In this document: one piece after another, positions 19,770 through 26,642 of the stretch
How positions within the stretch are numbered: the stretch's first letter is position 1
Layout: each line of letters opens with the position of its first letter
Assembly (NCBI GenBank): GCA_014896455.1
Contig: JADBKJ010000020.1
Coordinates: 124,001 to 188,000 of the forward strand
Length of the DNA: 64,000 bases
Origin: Thermoanaerobacter sp.
Lineage (GTDB): Bacteria > Bacillota > Thermoanaerobacteria > Thermoanaerobacterales > Thermoanaerobacteraceae
Direction of reading: 5' to 3'
Position numbers and translations under genes: made by a program
The notes under the pieces: model-generated
The model's input: only the letters and a program-made list of their open reading frames with translations
Told to the model about the DNA's origin: nothing
Databases searched by the model: none

Positions 19770-19885
19770 AAACATAAACATTGTAGCACAATGTCCAATT
19801 AACGATTATTTTATTGATATATGTTGGTAAAATTTGATTAATTTTGTGAGGGTAACACCTGACTTTTGCAGCAAAAAAGGATAAA

Positions 19886-19928
19886 AAATGCCCTCAACTC
19901 CTTTAAAATAAAGGGTTTAGGGCATTTT
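19886..19928 (-). terminator. Stem-loop terminator downstream of the transposase remnant
   Basis: AAAATGCCCT pairs with AGGGCATTTT around an inner CCTTT/AAAGG stem. On the reverse strand the stem is followed by a run of T, as expected for termination of the remnant gene that ends at 19956. Confidence 0.7.
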
Positions 19929-19955
19929 AATTTTGTCACAAAGCTGTAGTGAAAA

Positions 19956-20150
19956 TTAACTTTTTTTCGTTTCTCCTAAAATTTTTTTAATCTCTCCAAG
20001 CCTCATAAATTTTTTACTAAAATCAATACTTAACTCTTTCCCTATATCCTCAAGAACATCATTATAAAAATCAAAAAGATAATAATTCTCCTTAATATGA
20101 CTACAAGATGCTCTTCTTAAGCTTTCAAGTATCTCTGTTACAGAATATTC
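19956..20150 (-). pseudogene. C-terminal remnant of a transposase (possibly IS1634/IS4-like)
   Basis: The reverse strand encodes about 65 residues ending in a stop: SLRRASCSHIKENYYLFDF followed by DVLEDIGKELSIDF and LGEIKKILGETKKS. From memory this resembles the conserved tail of DDE transposases of the IS1634 type, but no search was run. There is no start codon, and the rest of the gene is absent because the hisS promoter region begins immediately upstream. It marks an old insertion between the rel operon and hisS. Confidence 0.5.
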
Positions 20151-20177
20151 GATAAAAATATAAAAAGATAATTGTGA

Positions 20178-20207
20178 TTGACAGCTAATAATAGTATAAT
20201 GTATAAT
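20178..20207 (+). promoter_or_regulatory. Sigma-A promoter of the hisS-aspS T-box operon
   Basis: Consensus TTGACA (20178-20183) and TATAAT (20202-20207) are 18 bases apart. The leader RNA begins about 20214. Confidence 0.8.
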
Positions 20208-20213
20208 ATCAAA

Positions 20214-20448
20214 TAAAATAAGGAAAATGCGATGAACAGGAGAGTAGCAATAGCAGGTATACAGGGAGAAGATACCGCGACTGAGAGTATCTTTATACTC
20301 ATGCTATTGCGAAGGACACCTGGGAGCTGACTGGCCGACAATGTAGGCCAGGTCCGTGAACCTGCGTTAAGGGAATGAGTACCAATCAGGGTGGCACCAC
20401 GGGATTTAACCTCTCGTCCCTGCAAATTGTTGCAGACGAGGGGTTTTT
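20214..20448 (+). ncRNA. T-box riboswitch leader of hisS-aspS
   Basis: The leader has a long Stem I (GCAATAGC against GCTATTGC) and the T-box sequence AGGGTGGCACCACGGG at 20388-20403, whose TGGCACCA-like core pairs with uncharged tRNA ends. A terminator stem (CCTCTCGTC against GACGAGGGG, 20410-20443) followed by T5 comes last. The specifier strand reads GAAGGACACC at 20311-20320, where GAC (Asp) and CAC (His) overlap by one base. Uncharged tRNA should stabilise the antiterminator and switch on hisS and aspS. Confidence 0.92.
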
Positions 20449-20489
20449 AAATGTATAAAGTTTTTAAAAATGTAAAAGGAGTTGATAAA

Positions 20490-21743
20490 ATGCTCACAAA
20501 AGCACCAAGAGGGACAAAGGACATTCTCCCTTCAGAATCATATAAATGGCAATATATAGAAGGACTCATAAGGGAGATATGTGATGTTTACGGTTTTAAA
20601 GAGATAAGAACGCCTGGCTTTGAGCATACTGAGTTGTTTTTAAGGGGAGTAGGGGAATCAACCGACATTGTGAGAAAAGAGATGTACACTTTTAATGATA
20701 GGTCTGGAAGGAGCATTACTCTAAAAGCAGAAGGAACTTCTCCTGCAGTTAGAGCTTTTATAGAGTATGGACTTTACGCAGAGACGCAGCCTACCAAACT
20801 TTACTACATAACACCTGTGTACAGGTATGAAAAGCCTCAAGCAGGAAGGCTAAGAGAGCACCATCAGTTTGGAGTGGAGATTTTCGGGGCAAAAAGCGCT
20901 TCTGCCGATGCCGAGGTTATAAGCATTGCTATGACGCTTTTGAAAAAATTGGGTCTTAATAACCTGGAACTTAGAATAAATAGCGTGGGATGTCCTGTTT
21001 GCAGGAAGAATTACAACAGGGCATTAAAGGAATTTCTGGGACAGCATTTAGATGAGCTCTGCGATGACTGCAAGGTCAGATATGAAGTAAACCCTATGAG
21101 GGTATTAGACTGTAAAGTAGAAAGCTGTAAAAGAGTGACAAAAGAGGCGCCGTTAATTACTGATTACCTGTGTGACGATTGCAGAAACCATTTTGAGGAA
21201 CTGAAGAAGTACCTCGATGCTTTGGGATATGAATATATAGTGGATCCCAGAATAGTGAGAGGGCTTGACTATTACACAAAAACAGCTTTTGAGATAATTT
21301 CAAAGGATATAGGAGCACAGGGTACAGTATGCGGAGGAGGAAGGTATGACGGCTTGATAGAGGAGATTGGCGGACCTTCAATGCCTGGGGTAGGCTTTGG
21401 CATGGGAATAGAGAGGCTTCTTTTGACTCTGGAGCAGAATGGCATTGAAATTCCTAAGCCAGAGGGACCAGACCTTTTTATAGCTTACATTGGCGATGAA
21501 GCGAAGCTTTTTACTTTTACCTTTGCGAATAAACTCAGGTTTAATGGTTTAAAGGTAGAAATAGACCATATGGAAAGAAGTTTAAAGGCGCAAATGAAAT
21601 ATGCCAATAAATTAAATGCCAAATTTGCTGTGGTGATAGGTGAAGAAGAACTCGAGAGCAAAAAAGTGAAATTGAAGAATATGGCTACAGGAGAAGAGAC
21701 AGAAATTTTAATTGATGAAATAGAAAAAGCGATAAAAAATTGA
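20490..21743 (+). CDS. hisS: Histidyl-tRNA synthetase
   Basis: Class II synthetase of 417 residues that charges tRNA-His. It begins LTKAPRGTKDILPSE, has motif 2 with RYEKPQAGRLREHHQFGVEIFG split over the ATP loop, the histidine motif GLDYYTKTAFEI, motif 3 GMGIERLLL and a C-terminal anticodon-binding domain. The ATG at 20490 is chosen because AAAAGGAG lies upstream; the in-frame ATG at 20451 abuts the terminator of the leader. The four-base overlap with the longer aspS frame reflects tight operon spacing. Confidence 0.96.
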   Translation: MLTKAPRGTKDILPSESYKWQYIEGLIREICDVYGFKEIRTPGFEHTELFLRGVGESTDIVRKEMYTFNDRSGRSITLKAEGTSPAVRAFIEYGLYAETQPTKLYYITPVYRYEKPQAGRLREHHQFGVEIFGAKSASADAEVISIAMTLLKKLGLNNLELRINSVGCPVCRKNYNRALKEFLGQHLDELCDDCKVRYEVNPMRVLDCKVESCKRVTKEAPLITDYLCDDCRNHFEELKKYLDALGYEYIVDPRIVRGLDYYTKTAFEIISKDIGAQGTVCGGGRYDGLIEEIGGPSMPGVGFGMGIERLLLTLEQNGIEIPKPEGPDLFIAYIGDEAKLFTFTFANKLRFNGLKVEIDHMERSLKAQMKYANKLNAKFAVVIGEEELESKKVKLKNMATGEETEILIDEIEKAIKN

Positions 21744-21757
21744 ATGGAGGGAGTTCA

Positions 21758-23536
21758 ATGGGAGAACAACTTGGCGGTCTTAAAAGAACCTATATGTGCG
21801 GAGAGCTCACTGTTGAATATGTGGGAAAGTCTGTCGTAGTGATGGGATGGGTCAACAGCAGGAGAGACCACGGAGGATTAGTTTTTATAGATTTGAGGGA
21901 CAGAACAGGAATTGTGCAGATAGTATTCAGTGAACAGGTTTCTAAAGAGGCTTTTGAAAAGGTGCAAAGCGTGAGAAGTGAATATGTATTGGCAGTGGAA
22001 GGGGAAGTAGTAAAAAGGCTTCCTGAGAATGTAAATTCCAAAATACCCACAGGAGAAATAGAAATTTACGCCAAAAATTTGAAGATTTTGAGCAAGTCTG
22101 AAACACCTCCTTTTCCAATAGAGGATAGGAGCAATATATCGGAAGCGGTAAGGCTCAAATACAGGTACCTGGACTTGAGAAGACCTTCAATGCAGAAGAA
22201 TTTAATCACTCGCTTTAAGCTTACGCAAGCCGTGAGGGAGTTTCTCAATGACAATGGCTTTATTGAAATAGAAACTCCCATGCTTATAAAAAGTACACCG
22301 GAAGGCGCCAGGGATTATCTTGTGCCAAGCAGAATTTATCCTGGCAAGTTTTACGCACTGCCTCAGTCTCCGCAGATATTCAAGCAGCTTTTGATGATTG
22401 CAGGATTTGACAGGTATTATCAAATTGCCAGGTGCTTAAGAGATGAAGACTTGAGAGCTGACAGGCAGCCAGAGTTTACGCAGATAGATATTGAAATGTC
22501 CTTTGTAGAGGTGGAAGATGTCCTTGATATAAATGAGAGAATGATAAAGCATGTATTCAAAAAGGTTTTGGATGTAGACCTTGATATTCCTTTTAGAAGG
22601 TTGAGTTATCAGGAAGCAATGGAGAGGTTTGGAACTGATAAGCCTGACTTGAGGTTTGGAATGGAGCTTAAAGATTTGTCTGACATATTAAGAGAGTCAG
22701 AGTTTAATGTGTTTAAAAATGCTTTGAAAAATGGCGGTTCAATAAGGGGTATAAATGTAAAAGGAGCTGCTTTGATGACAAGAAAGCAGCTGGATGAACT
22801 AGTGGAATTCGCTAAAAACTTTGGAGCAAAAGGCCTCTTGTGGATGCAAGTTTTGGAAGGGGAAGTAAAGTCACCTGCCACTAAATTTTTGACTGAAGGA
22901 GAATTGAATAAAATTTTGGAAAGACTTGAAGCAGAAGTGGAAGATTTACTCTTGATAGTTGCGGATAAAGATGAAGTGGTTTTTGACACTTTAGGGCATT
23001 TGAGAGTTGAAATGGCAAAAAGATTTAACCTCATTGATGAGAGTAAATACGAGTTTGTATGGGTTGTCGATTTCCCACTTTTAGAGTATGACGAAGAAGA
23101 AAAAAGGTATGTTGCAAAGCACCATCCTTTTACATCACCTAAAGATGAAGATATAGACCTTTTAGAAAAAGAGCCTCTAAAAGTTAGAGCGAAAGCCTAC
23201 GATGTAGTAGTAAACGGCACAGAAATAGGCGGCGGAAGCATAAGAATACATGATACTGAATTGCAGAAGAGAATGTTTAAAGTGTTGGGTTTCAGCGAAG
23301 AAGAGGCTTGGAAGAAATTCGGATTTTTGATGGAGGCTTTCAAATACGGTGCTCCTCCCCATGGAGGTATAGCTTATGGGTTGGATAGGCTTGCAATGAT
23401 TATAACGGGAAGCGACACCATAAGGGATGTAATTGCATTTCCCAAGACTCAAAATGCAGTGTGCTTGATGACAGATGCTCCTTCTGAGGTTTCAGAAGAG
23501 CAGTTAAAGGAATTGCACATAAAGGTAGACCTATAA
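21758..23536 (+). CDS. aspS: Aspartyl-tRNA synthetase
   Basis: A 592-residue bacterial-type AspRS with an N-terminal OB anticodon-binding domain, the class II core (RYLDLRRPSMQ, RCLRDEDLRADRQPEFTQID) and the GAD insertion domain. The C-terminal motif 3 is GLDRLAMIITGSDTIRDVIAFPK. AspRS of the bacterial type may be discriminating or may also charge tRNA-Asn; the sequence alone does not settle this. The ATG at 21758 follows GGAGGGAG, 14 bases after hisS, so one T-box controls both genes. Confidence 0.96.
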   Translation: MGEQLGGLKRTYMCGELTVEYVGKSVVVMGWVNSRRDHGGLVFIDLRDRTGIVQIVFSEQVSKEAFEKVQSVRSEYVLAVEGEVVKRLPENVNSKIPTGEIEIYAKNLKILSKSETPPFPIEDRSNISEAVRLKYRYLDLRRPSMQKNLITRFKLTQAVREFLNDNGFIEIETPMLIKSTPEGARDYLVPSRIYPGKFYALPQSPQIFKQLLMIAGFDRYYQIARCLRDEDLRADRQPEFTQIDIEMSFVEVEDVLDINERMIKHVFKKVLDVDLDIPFRRLSYQEAMERFGTDKPDLRFGMELKDLSDILRESEFNVFKNALKNGGSIRGINVKGAALMTRKQLDELVEFAKNFGAKGLLWMQVLEGEVKSPATKFLTEGELNKILERLEAEVEDLLLIVADKDEVVFDTLGHLRVEMAKRFNLIDESKYEFVWVVDFPLLEYDEEEKRYVAKHHPFTSPKDEDIDLLEKEPLKVRAKAYDVVVNGTEIGGGSIRIHDTELQKRMFKVLGFSEEEAWKKFGFLMEAFKYGAPPHGGIAYGLDRLAMIITGSDTIRDVIAFPKTQNAVCLMTDAPSEVSEEQLKELHIKVDL

Positions 23537-23547
23537 ACGTTTACCAG

Positions 23548-23576
23548 TTGAAAAATAGAGGCTTTTGTGCTATTAT
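23548..23576 (+). promoter_or_regulatory. Sigma-A promoter for the 6S RNA
   Basis: TTGAAA (23548-23553) and TATTAT (23571-23576) are 17 bases apart, 12 bases after the aspS stop. Confidence 0.65.
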
Positions 23577-23600
23577 TTATTATAGAAAGATGATGAAGAA

Positions 23601-23787
23601 AAAAGCCCTGTGGTGTACGTGAGGTCCGGTGAAAGTTTGAGCCAACACCAATAATAAGGGAGCCTGGGCTTTGGCAGTGGAATATAGGCCGTCTTCGAAC
23701 GGAAATATGAAGCTGCCAAGAGGGCACCCACCTTTGTGAGTCCGGGTTCAAAAACTACCGGGAGGCACGGCACTATGGGGTTTTTTT
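23601..23787 (+). ncRNA. ssrS: 6S RNA (SsrS/BsrA-type)
   Basis: A non-coding stretch of about 187 bases, with its own promoter and a terminal T7 run, folds end to end. The 5' AAGCCCTGTGGTG pairs with the 3' CGGCACTATGGGGTTT, inner stems such as CTTTGGCAG/CTGCCAAGAG lie between, and an open central region remains. This matches the 6S RNA layout, which mimics an open promoter and sequesters housekeeping RNA polymerase. Location immediately after aspS and before a tcdA remnant is the same as for 6S-1 RNA in Bacillus subtilis. An SRP RNA was considered and rejected. Confidence 0.75.
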
Positions 23788-23916
23788 ATGGAGGGAAGAG
23801 TGTGGACATTTTTCGGAAACAGAGCTTTTAATAGGGAAAGAAGGGCTTTTAAACTTAAAAACAGTACTGTTGCTGTTTTTGGAATAGGAAAAATTAGCAG
23901 GCTTAATTTTAGATAG
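23788..23916 (+). pseudogene. tcdA: Remnant of tcdA (tRNA threonylcarbamoyladenosine dehydratase)
   Basis: A 42-codon frame begins at an ATG directly after the 6S terminator and ends in TAG. It reads FFGNRAFNRE..., then LKNSTVAVFGIGK. The second block matches the N-terminal ThiF/MoeB-type nucleotide motif of TcdA/YrvM (LKNSTVAVFGIGGVGS in intact proteins), after which all similarity stops. The catalytic rest (about 200 residues) is gone. The synteny aspS, 6S RNA, tcdA supports the assignment. Confidence 0.7.
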
Positions 23917-23952
23917 GTAGTGAAGGATTTATTAAAAAATGACAAAAGGCTA

Positions 23953-24012
23953 TTGACATATCTGTGAAAAACTTTTATACTATTCATTGGATACCCCAAT
24001 GGGGTTGGGAGG
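23953..24012 (+). promoter_or_regulatory. Promoter and CsoR/CstR-type operator
   Basis: TTGACA (23953-23958) and TATACT (23976-23981) are 17 bases apart. Immediately downstream ATACCCCAATGGGGTT (23991-24006) is a CCCC-GGGG dyad, the form of operator known for CsoR and especially CstR repressors. Its position over the transcript start predicts autorepression. Confidence 0.75.
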
Positions 24013-24018
24013 TATAAT

Positions 24019-24285
24019 ATGTACCAAGATAGCAAAGAGGATTTGTTGAGAAGATTAAGAAAAATTGAAGGACAAGTAAAAGGCATACAAAGAATGATTG
24101 AAAATGACGCCTATTGTGTAGACGTACTGGTACAAGTGGCTGCTGTTAGGTCTGCGATAAACAGCGTTGGCAAAATTCTTCTTAAAAGTTATACTACTAG
24201 CTGTCTAAAGGGAGCAATGTGTACTGAAAAGCAAGATGACATGATAGACGAACTAGTTGAGACATTTATAAAATTTATGAAGTGA
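24019..24285 (+). CDS. CsoR/CstR-family (DUF156) metal- or persulfide-sensing repressor
   Basis: An 88-residue all-helical repressor with the family start DLLRRLRKIEGQVKGIQRMIE. Copper-sensing CsoR uses Cys-His-Cys at fixed spacing (+25, +4). Here the positions are Cys33, Tyr58 and Cys62, so the histidine is replaced by tyrosine while the two cysteines remain 29 apart, as in the persulfide sensor CstR. Cys68 and Cys75 are extra. Sulfur or redox sensing is therefore more likely than copper. The neighbour is a double thioredoxin, which fits a thiol-stress role. Confidence 0.88.
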   Translation: MYQDSKEDLLRRLRKIEGQVKGIQRMIENDAYCVDVLVQVAAVRSAINSVGKILLKSYTTSCLKGAMCTEKQDDMIDELVETFIKFMK

Positions 24286-24318
24286 TTTTAAAAGTTAGGT
24301 TTTGTGAGCAATTTGTTT

Positions 24319-24346
24319 TATAATAAATGTATAAAGCAATTGCTTT
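24319..24346 (+). promoter_or_regulatory. Possible promoter and palindrome upstream of the tandem thioredoxin
   Basis: TATAAT at 24319-24324 has only a weak -35. A perfect 14-bp palindrome, AAAGCAATTGCTTT, at 24333-24346 sits where the transcript would begin and could be an operator. Confidence 0.4.
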
Positions 24347-24387
24347 GTATAAAAATAAAATTGAAATAAAAGTATAGGAGTGGTTTT

Positions 24388-25059
24388 ATGGCAGAATTAG
24401 TTATTACACTTGAAAATTTTGAACAAGAAGTTGTGAATTCAGATGTACCAGTCTTAATAGACTTTTGGGCTGAGTGGTGTATGCCTTGTAGAATGGTATC
24501 TCCAATAATTGACGAATTGGCGAAAGAATATGAAGGAAAAATCAAAGTAGGTAAAATTAATGTTGATGAAGAAAATGAATTAGCGATGAAATTTAGAATA
24601 ATGAGCATACCAACAATAGGGCTTTTCAAAAATGGCAAGATGGTAGATAAGATAATAGGAGCAAGACCTAAAGCAGACTTTGTAAAGTTTATAGAAAGAC
24701 ATCTCAATGGTGGTGCTACACAATCGGAAGAATCTGACGAGGTAGAAATTAGATACGATAATTTCGAAGAAGAAGTTGTAAACTCCGATGTACCAGTATT
24801 GATAGACTTTTGGGCTGAATGGTGTGCACCTTGTAGATTAGTTGCTCCCATAATAGATGAACTAGCAAAAGAGTATAAAGGGAAGATTAAAGTAGGGAAA
24901 GTTAATGTAGACGAAGAAAATGAGTTGGCAATGCAATTTAGAATAATGAGCATACCAACAATAGGGCTTTTCAAAAATGGCAAGATGGTAGATAAATTAA
25001 TAGGAGCAAGACCTAAAGCAGACTTTGTAAAGTTTATAGAAAAGCATTTAAACAATTAA
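24388..25059 (+). CDS. Tandem two-domain thioredoxin
   Basis: A 223-residue protein made of two complete thioredoxin folds, residues 1-107 and about 116-223, joined by a short acidic linker (SEESDEVE). Both have an intact WAEWC-x-PC active site (CMPC in the first, CAPC in the second), the cis-proline SIPTIG and the GARPKADFVKFIE ending. It should reduce disulfides in the cytoplasm; no signal peptide is present. The two halves share a 106-base block that differs at only two positions (24592-24697 and 24937-25042). GGAG precedes the ATG. Confidence 0.93.
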   Translation: MAELVITLENFEQEVVNSDVPVLIDFWAEWCMPCRMVSPIIDELAKEYEGKIKVGKINVDEENELAMKFRIMSIPTIGLFKNGKMVDKIIGARPKADFVKFIERHLNGGATQSEESDEVEIRYDNFEEEVVNSDVPVLIDFWAEWCAPCRLVAPIIDELAKEYKGKIKVGKVNVDEENELAMQFRIMSIPTIGLFKNGKMVDKLIGARPKADFVKFIEKHLNN

Positions 25060-25085
25060 AAATCCTGCATTATGCAGGATTTTTA
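25060..25085 (+). terminator. Intrinsic terminator after the tandem thioredoxin
   Basis: AAATCCTGCA pairs with TGCAGGATTT over a two-base loop and is followed by TTAATTTTATT. It begins directly after the stop. Confidence 0.82.
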
Positions 25086-25171
25086 ATTTTATTCCTTGAA
25101 TAAATATAAAAAGAATTGTTTAATTTTCCAAAAAATTAAGAAAATCGAAACATACTAAGGCATACTCTCGC

Positions 25172-25216
25172 AAACCGAAGAAAACCCAATATTAAATTGG
25201 GTTTTCTTCGGTTTTT
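25172..25216. terminator. Strong 19-bp stem-loop before the ornithine operon
   Basis: AAACCGAAGAAAACCCAAT and its exact complement are separated by a 5-base loop and followed by TT. The flanks are A-rich and T-rich, so it could act in both directions. No gene ends here; it may insulate the ornithine operon or belong to a lost gene. The 100 bases before it hold nothing else I can recognise. Confidence 0.7.
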
Positions 25217-25294
25217 AAGGAATGGTAAAGCTTTTATTTAAGTTAAGTAAATGTATACAATATAGATATAGAGAAAATTTTTAGAGGTGATAGA

Positions 25295-26335
25295 ATGGAA
25301 AACATAAAAGTGGTTGTATGGGGACTTGGTGCAATGGGAAGTGGTATTGCTAAGATGATACTTTTTAAAAAAGGAATGGAAATAGTTGGAGCAATTGATA
25401 CAGATCCAAATAAAAGAGGAAAGGATTTGAATGAAATTTTAGGGACAAATTCTAAACCTGTTTACATCACTTCTGAGCCTCAAGATATTATAAAAAAAGG
25501 AAGTGCTGATATAGCAGTTATTGCTACCTCCTCCTATGTAGAAAATGTTTTCCCACTCATTAAATTGGCGGTACAAAATGGCATCAATGTCATTACAACT
25601 GCTGAAGAAATGGCGTATCCTTCTGCACAACATCTAGAATTAGCCAAAGAAATTGACAGACTAGCAAGAGAAAATGGCGTATCTGTCTTAGGTACAGGAA
25701 TAAATCCGGGATTTGTATTAGACTATTTAATCATTGCACTGACGGGAGTTTGCGTAGATGTTGATTCCATTAAAGCAGCAAGAATTAATGACTTATCTCC
25801 TTTTGGAAAAGCTGTTATGGAAGAACAAGGGGTGGGCCTAACTCCTGAGGAATTTGAAGAAGGCGTAAAAAACGGGACTGTTGCAGGGCATATAGGATTT
25901 CCTGAGTCTATTTCGATGATTTGTGATGCCTTAGGGTGGAAACTTTCAGGTATTGAGCAGACAAGAGAGCCTATAGTTTCTAAAACTTATAGAGAGACCC
26001 CTTATGCAAGAGTTGAGCCGGGTTACGTTGCTGGATGTCGCCAAATAGGGTATGGAAAGGTAGATGGAGAGGTAAAAATAGAATTGGAACATCCTCAACA
26101 GATATTACCTCAAAAAGAAGGAGTAGAAACTGGAGACTATATTGAGATTAAAGGAACTCCAAATATAAAGTTGTCTATAAAGCCTGAGATACCTGGAGGT
26201 ATAGGTACTATTGCTCTTTGTGTCAATATGATACCTCATGTCATAAATGCAGAGCCGGGGCTTGTTACAATGCTAGATTTGCCGGTACCTAGAGCTATTA
26301 TGGGTGATGCAAGAGATATGATCAGGAGGAGATAA
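25295..26335 (+). CDS. ord: 2,4-diaminopentanoate dehydrogenase
   Basis: A 346-residue NAD(P)-dependent oxidative deaminase acting on 2,4-diaminopentanoate, the product of ornithine aminomutase, to give 2-amino-4-ketopentanoate. The N-terminal Rossmann motif VWGLGAMGSGIAKMI and the dihydrodipicolinate-reductase-like fold, with LGTGINPGFVLD and an extended C-terminal part, match Ord of amino-acid-fermenting Clostridia. GAGGTGA precedes the ATG. The thiolase genes follow with a 1-base gap and the aminomutase genes after them. Confidence 0.93.
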   Translation: MENIKVVVWGLGAMGSGIAKMILFKKGMEIVGAIDTDPNKRGKDLNEILGTNSKPVYITSEPQDIIKKGSADIAVIATSSYVENVFPLIKLAVQNGINVITTAEEMAYPSAQHLELAKEIDRLARENGVSVLGTGINPGFVLDYLIIALTGVCVDVDSIKAARINDLSPFGKAVMEEQGVGLTPEEFEEGVKNGTVAGHIGFPESISMICDALGWKLSGIEQTREPIVSKTYRETPYARVEPGYVAGCRQIGYGKVDGEVKIELEHPQQILPQKEGVETGDYIEIKGTPNIKLSIKPEIPGGIGTIALCVNMIPHVINAEPGLVTMLDLPVPRAIMGDARDMIRRR

Positions 26336-26336
26336 A

Positions 26337-26642
26337 ATGTCAAAAAAAGGTGATTGGGTAAAAATTAAACAGGTAATTTTAGAACCAGAGGAAAGAGCCG
26401 AAAATATACCTCAAGATACAAAAGAGACTCCCTTGACAATGTGGGTTAAAGGTTTACTTTTACAAGATGGAGAGATTGGCGACACAGTCAAAATTAAGAC
26501 TTTTACAGGCCGAATAGTGGAAGGAGTTTTAGTAGAAGTAAATCCCCGGTATATTCACGATTTTGGCAATCCAATTCCTGAGCTTATAAAATCAGGTATA
26601 AAAGCAAGAGAGATATTGTATGGCGGTGAAGAGAATGAGTAG
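26337..26642 (+). CDS. ortA: 2-amino-4-ketopentanoate thiolase, alpha subunit
   Basis: A 101-residue small subunit that with OrtB cleaves 2-amino-4-ketopentanoate with CoA into acetyl-CoA and alanine. KGDWVKIKQVILEPEERA and the ending YIHDFGNPIPELI match OrtA. GGAGGAG lies just before the ATG, and the 3' end overlaps ortB by eight bases. Confidence 0.92.
   Translation: MSKKGDWVKIKQVILEPEERAENIPQDTKETPLTMWVKGLLLQDGEIGDTVKIKTFTGRIVEGVLVEVNPRYIHDFGNPIPELIKSGIKAREILYGGEENE

Noticed and set aside
20138-20425. Reverse-strand frame across the T-box
   Set aside because: The region is explained by the T-box RNA, its promoter and the transposase remnant; no family match or start signal.
23601-23787. 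SRP RNA, T-box or tmRNA as an alternative to 6S RNA
   Set aside because: The SRP Alu and GNRA-tetraloop signatures, the T-box motif and the tmRNA tRNA-like ends are all absent, while the aspS neighbour and end pairing fit 6S RNA.
24318-25055. Long reverse-strand frame opposite the tandem thioredoxin
   Set aside because: It mirrors the duplicated thioredoxin sequence, is Ser-rich and low in complexity, and has no ribosome site; it is a shadow frame.
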